DNA of 64,000 nt from an uncultured Oscillospiraceae bacterium (lineage in GTDB: Bacteria > Bacillota > Clostridia > Oscillospirales > Acutalibacteraceae): NCBI GenBank assembly GCA_900539845.1, contig UQDP01000006.1, positions 50,914 to 114,913 on the forward strand, given 5' to 3'. The notes under the pieces were generated by a model, which was not told the DNA's origin, did not search any database, and worked only from the letters and a program-made list of their open reading frames with translations. Position 1 is the stretch's first letter. Every line of letters starts with the position of its first letter. A program made the translations under genes and the position numbers. Shown in pieces: positions 8,500 through 18,520 of the stretch.

Positions 8500-10557
8500 C
8501 TAAATCGATTTTACAAGCTGATATGCGCTTTCGGTCGCATTATATATTCTTCCTGTCTTATCACAGTCACCTATTGCGTACACATTTTTATACTTCACTT
8601 TCAGCTCGTTATACAAGGCGTTATCGGGACGGACTCCCATAGAAAGTACGATCAGATCGCAGTCAATATTGTATTTTCTATTATTCTTCAGATCCTCGAC
8701 CGATATCCCTCCCGGAAGTATGTCGGAGAGCTTCGTTGATGTATAAAACTTTGTTCCGGCAGCTTTCAGCTTTGGCAACGCATCATCAAGCTGCTGAAAC
8801 CAAGCACCGGGAGCTATTTTATCTGCCATTTCAATAATCGAAACACTGTTTTTGAGTTCACAAAGCAGCTCCGATGTTTCCAGGCCTGTCATTCCCGAAC
8901 CTATCACGCAGATCTTTTTGCCCTGCGGCTTAACCGAACCATTTAGGATCTCGGTTACAGTTACAACATTCTCTTTGCTGAAAGCGGCAGGCTTAACAGC
9001 ATTGCCGCCTGTTGCAACAATAATATATTCGGGATGATAAGACTCTATGACATCCGCATCGGCAGTCACGCCGTATTTGATTTTTGCGCCGTTAGCGATT
9101 GCATTTGCTTCAAGGTCTTCGGCACACCAATGAAGCTTTTCTTTATGCGGCGGTTTATCGGCAAGGTTTATCTGACCGCCGGCACACTCGTCTTTTTCGA
9201 GCACCTTAACATCAAACCCGCGTTTAGCAAGCAGTTCCGCGGCGGTTAAACCCGCAACACCCGCACCGATGATAACCACTTTTCTGCCGTTTCCGTTATC
9301 AGGCAGTTTTTCGTTTTCCCTGCCGACAAACGGATTTACCGAACAATGTCCGTGCGTGCCTGTATACGCACCGTTCATCATGCTTTCAAAGCAATAGAGA
9401 CAACAGATGCACCTTTTGATCTCATTTTCTTTACCGTCCTGAACCTTTCGGCACCAATACGGATCCGCTATATGCGGTCTGCCAAGCGAAACGAAATCCT
9501 GAATTCCGCTCTCAAGCTGTTTTTCTGCCTGTTCGGGAGAACGGATTAAATTAGCAGCGATAACAGGAATATCAACAGATTTCTTCACTTCTTCAGCAAG
9601 ATTGCTTCGCCATCCGCACTCAAAAGTGGTCGGTTCAAGCCAATAGTTAAAGGTGTCATACGCGCCGGAGGAAACATCAATCGCGTCAATGCCTTTTTTC
9701 TCAAGCATTTGCGCCATCTTAACACCCTCGTCAAGTGTATAGCCCCTGCCCTTCTGCCCTATTCTTTCATACATTTCATCAACGGTCAGACGAACGATAA
9801 GCGGAAAATCAGATCCGCATTTCGCGCGGACATTATCGATGATCTCATTCAGAAATCTCATTCTGTTCTGAAGAGAACCTCCGTATTCATCTGTTCTGTG
9901 ATTCGTTGCAGGGGATAAAAACTGCTGAATCAAATAACCGTGGCTCGCATGAAGCTCAACACCGTCACAGCCGGCTTTCTTCACTCTCAAAGCGGCGTCT
10001 CCGAACTGTGAAATGATCTTTTTGATCTGCTTTACAGTCAAGGCTTTATTGGAACTTTCGGCAAATTTACTTTTATCCGTTTTGCTCGGCGCAACGGTCT
10101 TAAAAAACAGATTCTTTTCAACCAATTTTTTACCGAGCGGAACGATTTTGCCGTACAGAAGCTTTGAATATGAATCTCCGGGCATTATCTTATCCATTGC
10201 AACCGATATCGGAACGGTATTGATCATTAGATTGACATTCTGCCGTCCCGGGTGATGAAGCTCAACAAAAAGCTTTGCACCATGTTTGTGAATACGGTCT
10301 GCAAGACGTTTTATTGAAGGAATATTTCTGTCCGCTGAAGCCGAAAGCTGACCGAAAGAGGATGCGCCGGTCAGATCGTTCACCCTGGTTATTTCCGTAA
10401 TGATGAGACCAGTACCGCCCTTTGCGCGCTCCTCGTAATAATTTATCATCTGCTCGGTGGCATCACCGTTAAAGGTGCCGAAGCCCATAAGCATCGGCGC
10501 CATAACAACTCGGTTTTTGATCTCACAGTTTCCTATTTTCATAGGACTGAAAAGCAT
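8500..10557 (-). CDS. NADH:flavin oxidoreductase, old yellow enzyme / 2,4-dienoyl-CoA reductase type
   Basis: 685 aa from ATG 10557 (the open frame upstream has no ATG, and family homology starts at LFSPMKIG). An FMN-binding TIM barrel (about 1-340) is followed by a cysteine cluster for a 4Fe-4S centre (CICCLYC then HGHC, about 345-370). A two-dinucleotide-fold module comes last: GAGVAGLTAA for FAD (about 400) and GSGMTGLETS for NAD(P) (about 545). This is the FadH/BaiCD/trimethylamine dehydrogenase layout; members reduce activated C=C bonds of enoyl-CoAs, bile acids or phenolics. Substrate cannot be told. First gene of a unit with DUF368. Confidence 0.9.
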   Translation of the reverse strand: MLFSPMKIGNCEIKNRVVMAPMLMGFGTFNGDATEQMINYYEERAKGGTGLIITEITRVNDLTGASSFGQLSASADRNIPSIKRLADRIHKHGAKLFVELHHPGRQNVNLMINTVPISVAMDKIMPGDSYSKLLYGKIVPLGKKLVEKNLFFKTVAPSKTDKSKFAESSNKALTVKQIKKIISQFGDAALRVKKAGCDGVELHASHGYLIQQFLSPATNHRTDEYGGSLQNRMRFLNEIIDNVRAKCGSDFPLIVRLTVDEMYERIGQKGRGYTLDEGVKMAQMLEKKGIDAIDVSSGAYDTFNYWLEPTTFECGWRSNLAEEVKKSVDIPVIAANLIRSPEQAEKQLESGIQDFVSLGRPHIADPYWCRKVQDGKENEIKRCICCLYCFESMMNGAYTGTHGHCSVNPFVGRENEKLPDNGNGRKVVIIGAGVAGLTAAELLAKRGFDVKVLEKDECAGGQINLADKPPHKEKLHWCAEDLEANAIANGAKIKYGVTADADVIESYHPEYIIVATGGNAVKPAAFSKENVVTVTEILNGSVKPQGKKICVIGSGMTGLETSELLCELKNSVSIIEMADKIAPGAWFQQLDDALPKLKAAGTKFYTSTKLSDILPGGISVEDLKNNRKYNIDCDLIVLSMGVRPDNALYNELKVKYKNVYAIGDCDKTGRIYNATESAYQLVKSI

Positions 10558-10632
10558 GTCGTAAGAAATAGCTATCACCGCACTTTCAATCAATATATAG
10601 AGTATAACATTTAAACTTAAGTAAATCAATAA

Positions 10633-10658
10633 AAAAGCACCGATTTAACGGTGCTTTT
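10633..10658 (-). terminator. Terminator of the zinc-ribbon membrane protein gene
   Basis: Stem of about 10 bp (10633-10642 with 10649-10658) around a 6-nt loop. It is A-rich on one side and T-rich on the other, so it could work in both directions. Confidence 0.75.
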
Positions 10659-10686
10659 ATCATAACTTAATCATTCTTTACAATGA

Positions 10687-11622
10687 TCAATTTTTCTTTT
10701 TACGTTTCGCTTCGTCTTTTGCCTTTTTTTCGGCAACTTTTCGTTTTGCCTCTTCAACAATACGTTTCTGCTCTTCAGCGTGCGCTTTGGCAGCCTCTTC
10801 GCGCTCCTGTGCTTTTCTGAGTTCTTCTTCATGCTCCTTGGCAGCCTTTGCCGCAGCTTTTGCGAGACGCTCCTCTTCGAGCGTTTCGTCAGACTTAGCC
10901 GGAGCAACAACAACGGCTATATTGATGCCGAGCGCCACAAGGAACAGCACAAGGGCAATGATATATCCCCAGAAAAAGCCGCCGTAAACATCATAAGCAC
11001 CGAACTCGCCGACAGCAAACGCTCCGGCATCCGCTCCCACTGAAGATGACAGCGAGAAAAGCACAACGGAAATAACTGAAAATATTATAGTGATTATATC
11101 AAATGTAATAGCAGATTTTGTTTTAGGTTTCTTACATTTTATAATGTTCATGAAAAATGCAATTACGATAAACAGAGCGGAAAGAAAATAAAATATCGTG
11201 CCAACAACAAGAAAAGTTGTGGGTCCGAAAAAATTCTCAAAATTCAGATTATCAAGAATCAGTGAAAAATTACTGAAAATCTGCAAAAATATGTCAAGAG
11301 CGGAACGCGCGCCCGTAAACGAAAAAAGCGTAAGCTGAAAGCTTGACCCGGCGCTGTTCACCGAAGCCCAAGGGATTATAAAAGCTACAGCAGGCAGAAA
11401 GGTCAGCACGAATCTGACTATGCGCAGCTTTGTACCAAACAGAGAATAACGAACTCGGTTCATCGTTCTGTAAAAAACGGTAAAAGCAGCTTCGGCATTT
11501 TTATTATCTTCCTCAAGCCTCTCTACCCAGTTGAAATTTGGGATCGAAACTCCGCATTTTTTGCATTCGGCTTTTATATTCCAAAAAGGAATTTTACTGC
11601 CGCAGTTGGGGCAAGTTGCCAT
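10687..11622 (-). CDS. Zinc-ribbon membrane protein with charged C-terminal tail
   Basis: 311 aa from ATG 11622, which has AGAGGTG about 6 nt upstream; the frame extends upstream only to a TTG. An N-terminal zinc ribbon (CPNCG at about 4-8, CKKCG at about 21-25) is followed by four or five membrane helices (about 75-230). The tail is about 65 residues rich in Ala, Lys and Glu, likely a cytoplasmic coiled coil. I know no function for this layout, which is common in Clostridia. Monocistronic, with its own promoter and terminator. Confidence 0.75.
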   Translation of the reverse strand: MATCPNCGSKIPFWNIKAECKKCGVSIPNFNWVERLEEDNKNAEAAFTVFYRTMNRVRYSLFGTKLRIVRFVLTFLPAVAFIIPWASVNSAGSSFQLTLFSFTGARSALDIFLQIFSNFSLILDNLNFENFFGPTTFLVVGTIFYFLSALFIVIAFFMNIIKCKKPKTKSAITFDIITIIFSVISVVLFSLSSSVGADAGAFAVGEFGAYDVYGGFFWGYIIALVLFLVALGINIAVVVAPAKSDETLEEERLAKAAAKAAKEHEEELRKAQEREEAAKAHAEEQKRIVEEAKRKVAEKKAKDEAKRKKKN

Positions 11623-11655
11623 CAGGACACCTCTTATCAATGAATACTAAATAAT

Positions 11656-11684
11656 ATTTTATATTGTTTATATTAAAAAGTCAA
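11656..11684 (-). promoter_or_regulatory. Promoter of the zinc-ribbon membrane protein gene
   Basis: On the minus strand TTGACT (11684-11679), 17-nt spacer, TAAAAT (11661-11656), about 33 nt upstream of the ATG. Confidence 0.65.
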
Positions 11685-11700
11685 CATCAAATATGGCGCT

Positions 11701-13092
11701 TCATCTCAGTTCCCTGTTTTTATGGTGTTTTACGGTATCCCGTGCCAAAACGCCCGAAAGAGCTATAAGCGAAATCAGGTTTGGTATCGCCATAAGTCCG
11801 TTTGCAATATCGCTGAATGACCATGCGATATCGAGAGCAACTACCGAGCCCAAGAATACAATTACGGCAAACACGACTCTGTATATGTAGCAAACAGTCC
11901 TGTTTTTAAACAGATACTCAAGCGCTTTTTCGCCTTGGTACTCCCAGCCGAGAATGGTTGACCAGGCAAACAGCAGGATGCCTATTGAAACTACTATTGC
12001 GCCCGGTTTTCCAAGCACGCTCTGAAAAGCCGCTATGGTTAGATCGGAGCCGTCAAGCAGTTTGCCCGTTGCATCGGTTAAACCGAGCACGCCGGATGAA
12101 GCAATCGCAAGACCTGTAATTGAGCAAACAATAATTGTGTCTATAAACGTGCCGCACATATTTATATAGCCTTGATTTACATGGCTGTCCGTTGTGACGG
12201 ATGACGCAGTGATCGCGGCTGAGCCGAGACCGGCCTCGTTAGAAAATACGCCTCTGGAAACACCATACCGTATACTGTCCATGACGGAAACGGTGATCGT
12301 GCCCGCGATACCTCCCGCAATCGCTTTGCCGCCGAATGCCATCGACCAGATCGTGCCGAGACCGGCAGGGATATTTTTATAATTTACAAAAATAACGATC
12401 AGTCCGGAAACTATGTAAAATATTGCCATTACGGGAACGAGTACGGAGGAGACCTTTGAAATGGATTTGATTCCGCCGAAGATGATGATTCCTGTGAGAA
12501 TCGCAAGAACAATTCCCGTTATCCAGTTGGGAATATTAAAAGTCTGTGTCAGCGAAGAAGAGATGGAGTTAGCCTGAGACATATTTCCGATTCCAAACGA
12601 AGCAAGAACCGTAAAGACTGCGAAAGCTCCTGCAAGAAAGAGCGCGATCTTTTTATTTTTAAAGGCATTTTTGATCGTATACATCGGTCCGCCGCACATC
12701 TCGCCCTTTTCATTTGTTTCTCTGTATTTGATTGCGAGAGCACATTCGGCATATTTTGTGGAGATACCGAACGCCGCGGCAATCCACATCCAAACAAGCG
12801 CTCCGGGCCCCCCTGTAACCATTGCGGTTGCAACCCCGACAATATTACCCGTTCCGATTGTTCCGGCAAGTGCGGTCATGAGAGCCGAAAACGGCGAAAT
12901 ATCGCCCTCGCCCTTATCTGTTTTCCGGGATTCCGGGCTGAATGCCATTTTTAATGCTTTGGGAAGATATCGCCAAGGCAAAAACCTGAGTTTGATTGTT
13001 AAAAAAATACCGGTACCGACCAACAGAATAAGCATAACGGGTCCCCAGACAACACCGTCAACCGTTTCGAGTATTTTTGATAATTTTTCCAT
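11701..13092 (-). CDS. Amino acid:cation symporter, AGCS family (alanine/glycine)
   Basis: 463 aa with about eleven membrane helices. The family segment GTIGTGNIVGVATAM followed by GGPGALVWMW (about residues 75-105) and the later SVMDSIRYGVSRGVFSNEAGLGSA block identify the sodium/proton:alanine-glycine symporters. It imports small neutral amino acids with Na+ or H+. ATG at 13092 with AAGGAG upstream. It starts 11 nt after the stop of the second ABC half-transporter, so the three genes form one operon; the functional reason is not evident. Confidence 0.93.
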   Translation of the reverse strand: MEKLSKILETVDGVVWGPVMLILLVGTGIFLTIKLRFLPWRYLPKALKMAFSPESRKTDKGEGDISPFSALMTALAGTIGTGNIVGVATAMVTGGPGALVWMWIAAAFGISTKYAECALAIKYRETNEKGEMCGGPMYTIKNAFKNKKIALFLAGAFAVFTVLASFGIGNMSQANSISSSLTQTFNIPNWITGIVLAILTGIIIFGGIKSISKVSSVLVPVMAIFYIVSGLIVIFVNYKNIPAGLGTIWSMAFGGKAIAGGIAGTITVSVMDSIRYGVSRGVFSNEAGLGSAAITASSVTTDSHVNQGYINMCGTFIDTIIVCSITGLAIASSGVLGLTDATGKLLDGSDLTIAAFQSVLGKPGAIVVSIGILLFAWSTILGWEYQGEKALEYLFKNRTVCYIYRVVFAVIVFLGSVVALDIAWSFSDIANGLMAIPNLISLIALSGVLARDTVKHHKNRELR

Positions 13093-13103
13093 ACGTTCTC
13101 CTT

Positions 13104-14858
13104 TCAGGCATTTTCGTTGTGCTTAAATTCGGCAAACTGACTGTTATACAGATTATAATAAAATCCTTTCTTTTTCAACAGTTCACCGTGTGTTCCCTGC
13201 TCTATAACACTGCCGTTATTCATAACAAGTATCAGATCGGCATTTTTAATCGTTGAAAGTCTGTGCGCAACGATAAAGGTCGTTTTGCCCTTCATCAAAA
13301 GTTCAAAAGCCTTCTGGATTTTGATTTCTGTCCTTGTATCTATGCTCGATGTCGCCTCATCCAGAATAAGCATGGGCGGATTGACCAGCATCAGCCTTGT
13401 TATGCACAAGAGTTGCTTCTGACCCTGCGAAAGATTGCCTCCGTCTGCACCGATAAAAGTGTTATATCCGTCCGGCAGGCGTTTTATAAATGAATGCGCA
13501 TGCGATTTCTTCGCTGCCTCAACAGCTTCGTCAAGCGTTGCATCAGGTTTTCCCATCACTATATTTTCATAAACAGTGCCTGTCTTGAGCCATGTATCCT
13601 GAAGCACCATTCCGAATGCATTCCTGAGAGATTTAACATTGATATCAGAATACGAGATATGATCGGCGCAAATCTCACCGCAGTCAACATCGTAAAACTT
13701 CATAAGCAGATTTATGATCGTGGTTTTTCCGCAGCCTGTGGGGCCTACGATTGCCACGCGCATTCCCGGTTCAACATTCAGATTGAGGTCTTGAATAAGC
13801 TTTTTATCTTTGCTATAGCTGAAATCTACGTTTTTGATCTCAATTTTTCCCCTGACATTTTCAAGCGTTTTCTTTTCAGGAGTATCTGGCTCGATTTCTT
13901 TTTCCTCAATAAGATTGATGAGCCTGCCGGCGCAGGCAATCGCATTCTGCAATTCAGTCACCACGCCGCTGATTTCATTAAAAGGTTTTGTATACTGGAT
14001 AGCATACGCAAGGAAACTCGAAAGTATGCCGACCGAAATATACCCTCTGACAGACAGAATTGCCCCGAAGAGCGTAACTGCGGCATAAACGATATTATTT
14101 ACAAACCTTGTGCCCGGATTCGCGAAAGAGGAATAGAAGGTAGCCTTAAAATAATAAAGGGAAAGGCGTTTATTTATTTTTTCGAAGTTTTCTTCGTTTT
14201 CTTTTTTATGACCGTATGCTTCCGTTACCTTCTGATTATTAATCATTTCATCGACAAAGGCGGTCTGTTCTCCCCTCGCTTCGCTTTGCTTTCTGAACAT
14301 TTTGTATGTTCTTTTTGCAATAAAGTTAGCAAAAAGGAAAGACATCGGCGTTAAAACAACTACCAAAAGCGCAATCCAGAAATTTATATAAATCATAAAA
14401 GCGAGTGTGCCGATGATCGTTACAACACCTGTAAAAAGCTGCGTAAAGCCCATTAAAAGGCCGTCTGCAAACTGATCCGCGTCCGAGATCACACGGCTGA
14501 CAGTTTCGCCGTTCTGATGGCTGTCAAGATAGTTAAAAGGCAAAACCTGTAATTTTTTGAACGCAAGATTTCGCATATCTCGAACAACATTGAAGGTTAT
14601 CCTGTTATTCAGCACATTCATAAGCCATTGAAGCACGGCAGTTACGGCAACGATTACGGCTATTTTTAAAGCAACGGCTGTTATCGCGTTAAAATCAACA
14701 TTTTCGGGACCGATAATATAGTCGATCGCCTGCCCGACTAAAATAGGCACATAAAGCGTCAGCAGCGCCGAAGCGGCCGCGCAGATCATGGACAGCACAA
14801 CAACGATCTTATATCTTCCGATATATTTAAAAACTTTTTTAAGAATACTTTTAGTCAT
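13104..14858 (-). CDS. ABC exporter half-transporter, canonical-site subunit
   Basis: 584 aa from ATG 14858, with AAGGAGG 9 nt upstream; the longer open frame lacks a good site. Six-helix transmembrane domain (about 1-310), then an ATPase domain: Walker A GPTGCGKTT, signature LSQGQKQ, Walker B LILDEATSSID with the catalytic Glu, and a switch His (IVAHRLSTI). It overlaps the partner gene by 8 nt. The partner lacks the catalytic Glu, so the two should form a heterodimeric exporter of the BmrCD/LmrCD/TM287-288 type, with one degenerate ATP site. Substrate (drug, lipid or peptide) unknown. Confidence 0.92.
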   Translation of the reverse strand: MTKSILKKVFKYIGRYKIVVVLSMICAAASALLTLYVPILVGQAIDYIIGPENVDFNAITAVALKIAVIVAVTAVLQWLMNVLNNRITFNVVRDMRNLAFKKLQVLPFNYLDSHQNGETVSRVISDADQFADGLLMGFTQLFTGVVTIIGTLAFMIYINFWIALLVVVLTPMSFLFANFIAKRTYKMFRKQSEARGEQTAFVDEMINNQKVTEAYGHKKENEENFEKINKRLSLYYFKATFYSSFANPGTRFVNNIVYAAVTLFGAILSVRGYISVGILSSFLAYAIQYTKPFNEISGVVTELQNAIACAGRLINLIEEKEIEPDTPEKKTLENVRGKIEIKNVDFSYSKDKKLIQDLNLNVEPGMRVAIVGPTGCGKTTIINLLMKFYDVDCGEICADHISYSDINVKSLRNAFGMVLQDTWLKTGTVYENIVMGKPDATLDEAVEAAKKSHAHSFIKRLPDGYNTFIGADGGNLSQGQKQLLCITRLMLVNPPMLILDEATSSIDTRTEIKIQKAFELLMKGKTTFIVAHRLSTIKNADLILVMNNGSVIEQGTHGELLKKKGFYYNLYNSQFAEFKHNENA

Positions 14859-16575
14859 TTTCGGCTGCCTCCTTTGAAAACTGCGATTCATAGATTTCCC
14901 TGTAAACCTCGCAGTTTTTAAGAAGTTCGTCATGCGTTCCGAGTCCGACGCATATACCGTCGTCCAAAACGATTATGCAGTCGGCAAACATAACGGATGA
15001 AGCTCTTTGACTTACGATGAACACCGTCGGTTTGTAACTGAGATTTAATACAGCTTTTCTCATTGCCGCCTCAGTTGCGAAATCAAGCGCTGAAGAACTG
15101 TCGTCCAGGATGAGTATCTCAGGTTTTCTGACAAGCGCTCTGGCAACCGAAAGGCGCTGCTTTTGTCCGCCCGATAGATTTGCTCCCCCCTGCCGTATCT
15201 CAGCGTCTAGTCCGCCTTTTTCGTTCATCGTTTTAAGCACTTGGGCATTTTTGAGCGCTTCGATCATCTCTTCGTCAGATGCGTTTTTATTCCCCCATTT
15301 TAGGTTCTCACGTACTGTGCCTTTAAATAATACCGCTTTTTGAAGAACAAACCCTATTTTACTTCTGAGTGTCTGCGCATCCTGCGCCTTCACATCCGTT
15401 CCGTTTACGTAAACCGTACCGTCCGTTGCGTCATAAAAATGTGGGATGAGCGAAACAAGGCTTGATTTTCCGCTGCCCGTTCCGCCGATTATACCTATGA
15501 TCTCACCTTTATTTGCCGTAAAAGAAATATTTTTTAACGATTCTTCGGCTGAGCCTTTATATTTAAGCGATACGTTTTCAAAAGCAACTGAATATTCGTT
15601 CTTCTTTGCTGAATTATTGTTGCTTTCGAGTGTATTTTCAAGTTTGAAAATATTTTCTATTCTTGATGCGCAGGCAAAGCTCCTGGTGACCGTTACGATC
15701 AGATTGGCAAGCTTTATCAGTTCAACAAGGATCTGGCTCATATAGTTATAAAGCGCAACGACCTGACCCTGTGACAGATCGCCGATATTTACTCTTATGC
15801 CGCCCTCATAGATCAAAACAATGATTGCAACGTTTATAATCACGTATGTCAGCGGATTCATAAGGGCGGAAACTCTTCCGACTGCTTTCTGAAGTCGCGA
15901 AAGAATTCGATTCTGTTCATAAAACTTTTCCGTTTCTTCAGCTTCACTCGTAAAAGCTCTTATTACTCGCGCGCCGGCAAGGTTTTCTCTTGTCTTTAAC
16001 GTCAGATTGTCAAGTTCAAACTGGATGGATCTGTAACGAGGCATTGTGTATTTCATGATCAAAACAATGACCGCTGTCAAAACGGGTATCGTTACTAGAA
16101 ACACAAGAGCGCATTTGACATCTATCGTAAACGCCATTACAAGAGCGCCGAAAACGATAAAAGGACTGCGAAGAAACAGACGAAGCACCATATTTACTCC
16201 GTTTTGCACCTGTGCCGTATCATTGGTCATAACCGTAACAAGGGTTGAGGTACCGGCACTGTCCAGCTCGGAAAATGAAAGAGACTGTATCTTTCTGAAA
16301 AGATCAAATCTAAGCTCCCTGCCAAAGCCTGCAGCCGCTTTTGCCGCAAAATACTGCGCCGTAACAGAAACGGCCATGCCCACAACGGCAAGCGCTGCCA
16401 TGATTCCGACATCCGAAAGGATTCTTGAATAATTGTTTTTTAAAATGCCGTTATCAATAACAGAGGAAACGACAAGCGGAACGATAAGCTCGAAGATCGC
16501 TTCCAGCATTTTGAAGAGCGGAGCAAAAACAGATTCTTTTTTATAATTTTTCAGATAGATTAAAAGACTTTTCAT
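14851..16575 (-). CDS. ABC exporter half-transporter, degenerate-site subunit
   Basis: 574 aa from ATG 16575 (a GTG three codons upstream is less likely). Transmembrane domain of six helices, then an ATPase domain with Walker A GGTGSGKSS, signature LSGGQKQR and Walker B ILILDDSSSALD. Asp stands where the catalytic Glu should be, and the switch position reads IVSQRAS with Gln in place of His. Both changes are the known marks of the non-hydrolysing half of heterodimeric type IV exporters. First gene of the operon. Confidence 0.92.
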   Translation of the reverse strand: MKSLLIYLKNYKKESVFAPLFKMLEAIFELIVPLVVSSVIDNGILKNNYSRILSDVGIMAALAVVGMAVSVTAQYFAAKAAAGFGRELRFDLFRKIQSLSFSELDSAGTSTLVTVMTNDTAQVQNGVNMVLRLFLRSPFIVFGALVMAFTIDVKCALVFLVTIPVLTAVIVLIMKYTMPRYRSIQFELDNLTLKTRENLAGARVIRAFTSEAEETEKFYEQNRILSRLQKAVGRVSALMNPLTYVIINVAIIVLIYEGGIRVNIGDLSQGQVVALYNYMSQILVELIKLANLIVTVTRSFACASRIENIFKLENTLESNNNSAKKNEYSVAFENVSLKYKGSAEESLKNISFTANKGEIIGIIGGTGSGKSSLVSLIPHFYDATDGTVYVNGTDVKAQDAQTLRSKIGFVLQKAVLFKGTVRENLKWGNKNASDEEMIEALKNAQVLKTMNEKGGLDAEIRQGGANLSGGQKQRLSVARALVRKPEILILDDSSSALDFATEAAMRKAVLNLSYKPTVFIVSQRASSVMFADCIIVLDDGICVGLGTHDELLKNCEVYREIYESQFSKEAAEND

Positions 16576-16604
16576 AAATAACACCGAATATTAAAATATG
16601 CTAT

Positions 16605-16633
16605 ATATTATAATATTAAACAATTACTGTCAA
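16605..16633 (-). promoter_or_regulatory. Promoter of the ABC-AGCS operon
   Basis: On the minus strand TTGACA (16633-16628) with TAATAT 17 nt away (16610-16605); an overlapping TATAAT gives a 15-nt spacer. About 30 nt upstream of the start codon. Confidence 0.6.
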
Positions 16634-16636
16634 TAA

Positions 16637-17530
<894 letters not shown>

Positions 17531-17554
17531 ACGATTGAATGTATGATAAAGATA

Positions 17555-17757
17555 TCAAAATAGTCGTCTTTTGACGGATTCAGCGTGTAGAAAAAGTTAT
17601 AAACTTAGAAAAGTATGTATCCCTACACGCTGAACAGGGTTCGAGAAATCGAGCTGAATTTCGTATTTGTCGGCTTGTAGGCGTACATGGGTACGGTAAA
17701 GTCGACAAAGACGGAAAGCGCAACCCCGCTCAAGTTCTCTACTTGAGCGGGGTTATT
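17555..17757 (+). ncRNA. Candidate structured non-coding RNA (orphan class)
   Basis: No credible reading frame, but dense perfect helices. A 12-bp stem joins 17579-17590 with 17623-17634 and has an inner 5-bp hairpin (17594-17606). A GNRA (GAAA) tetraloop hairpin sits at 17639-17654. A 7-bp stem (17666-17672 with 17703-17709) encloses a 5-bp stem with ATGG loop (17682-17695). A 13-bp terminator hairpin closes it. A small hairpin, CGTC/GACG, lies at 17565-17576. No plus-strand gene follows, so it is probably a stand-alone RNA rather than a riboswitch. The size (about 200 nt) would suit the raiA motif or another orphan Firmicutes class; I cannot assign it from sequence alone. Confidence 0.6.
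17722..17756 (+). terminator. Terminator hairpin of the candidate ncRNA
   Basis: Thirteen-bp perfect stem (17722-17734 with 17742-17754) with a 7-nt loop. The following T tract is weak (ATTATT), so termination efficiency is uncertain. The 5' arm AACCC could pair instead with GGGTT at 17637-17641. Confidence 0.65.
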
Positions 17758-17760
17758 ACT

Positions 17761-17890
17761 TCGTAAGATTTAAAACGGAGAGATGTGGATATCACTCCCT
17801 TCAATTCACCATTTTTCAAACAAATTTATCCTTTGCGCGGTTCAGCCGACTTTATCGACAGTCTGGAGCCGTCATTTGACGGCTTTTACT
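17761..17890. other. Intergenic stretch with a second hairpin-T-tract
   Basis: No gene seen. A hairpin with 7-8 bp arms at 17867-17884 is followed on the plus strand by TTTT and a T-rich tract, so it reads as a plus-strand terminator. No plus-strand gene is seen between it and the terminator at 17756. It may end a short RNA starting near 17765 or act as a backup for the ncRNA. On the minus strand it lies downstream of the superoxide dismutase gene but lacks a T tract in that direction. Confidence 0.4.
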
Positions 17891-18520
17891 TTATCTTTTT
17901 TTACAGTTCAAAAAATTGTTCTCAGCCTCTTCCCAGTTTATAATTTTAAACCAGTTATCAATATAATCAGAACGCATATTATAGTACTTAAGATAGTACG
18001 CATGCTCCCACACATCGAGCGCTATCAAAGGACGGAAACCCTGTTCCACCGGGCTGTTCTGATTTGCCGTTGTCATAATGCGCAGTCCGCACCGACCGTA
18101 TACCAGCCAAGCGTAGCCAGAACCGAATACGGAAAGTGCGGCCTTTTTAAATATATCGCAGAAATTTTCAAGGCTGTCAAAACAACAAGATATCTCTTGG
18201 ATAAGTTCCGGTGCGCATGCCGCATCAGAAGACGGAGTAAGCCCCTGAAAAAAGAATCTGTGGCTGTATACCCCTCCGGCATTGTTTGCAACGGCAGTCT
18301 GTATTCTTTTTGGAAATTTGCCGGCATTTCTTATAAGCTGTTCCAGGCTCATCTTCTGAAGTGCAGGTTCATTTTTCAGTACTGTATTCAGATTGTCTAT
18401 ATAAGTTTGCAAATGCCTGTCATGATGAAGATGCATGGTTTGCTCATCAATATACGGCTCAAGCGCATCGTATTCATAGCGCAAAGGTAAATTAACAAAC
18501 GGATAACAACTGTTTTCCAT
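17891..18520 (-). CDS. Superoxide dismutase, Fe/Mn family
   Basis: 209 aa. All four metal ligands are present: His32 (LHHDRH), His87 (GVYSHRFF), Asp169 and His173 (DVWEHAYY). It dismutates superoxide. Length is typical. No signal peptide. ATG at 18520 with AAGGAG. It neighbours the collagen-like gene. In C. difficile and Bacillus, a Fe/Mn SOD is found in the spore coat and aids cross-linking, so a coat role is a reasonable inference here, the more so because the window also carries a cytoplasmic superoxide reductase. A lone SerHisArgPhePhePhe segment replaces the more usual NHxFFW. Confidence 0.92.
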   Translation of the reverse strand: MENSCYPFVNLPLRYEYDALEPYIDEQTMHLHHDRHLQTYIDNLNTVLKNEPALQKMSLEQLIRNAGKFPKRIQTAVANNAGGVYSHRFFFQGLTPSSDAACAPELIQEISCCFDSLENFCDIFKKAALSVFGSGYAWLVYGRCGLRIMTTANQNSPVEQGFRPLIALDVWEHAYYLKYYNMRSDYIDNWFKIINWEEAENNFLNCKKR

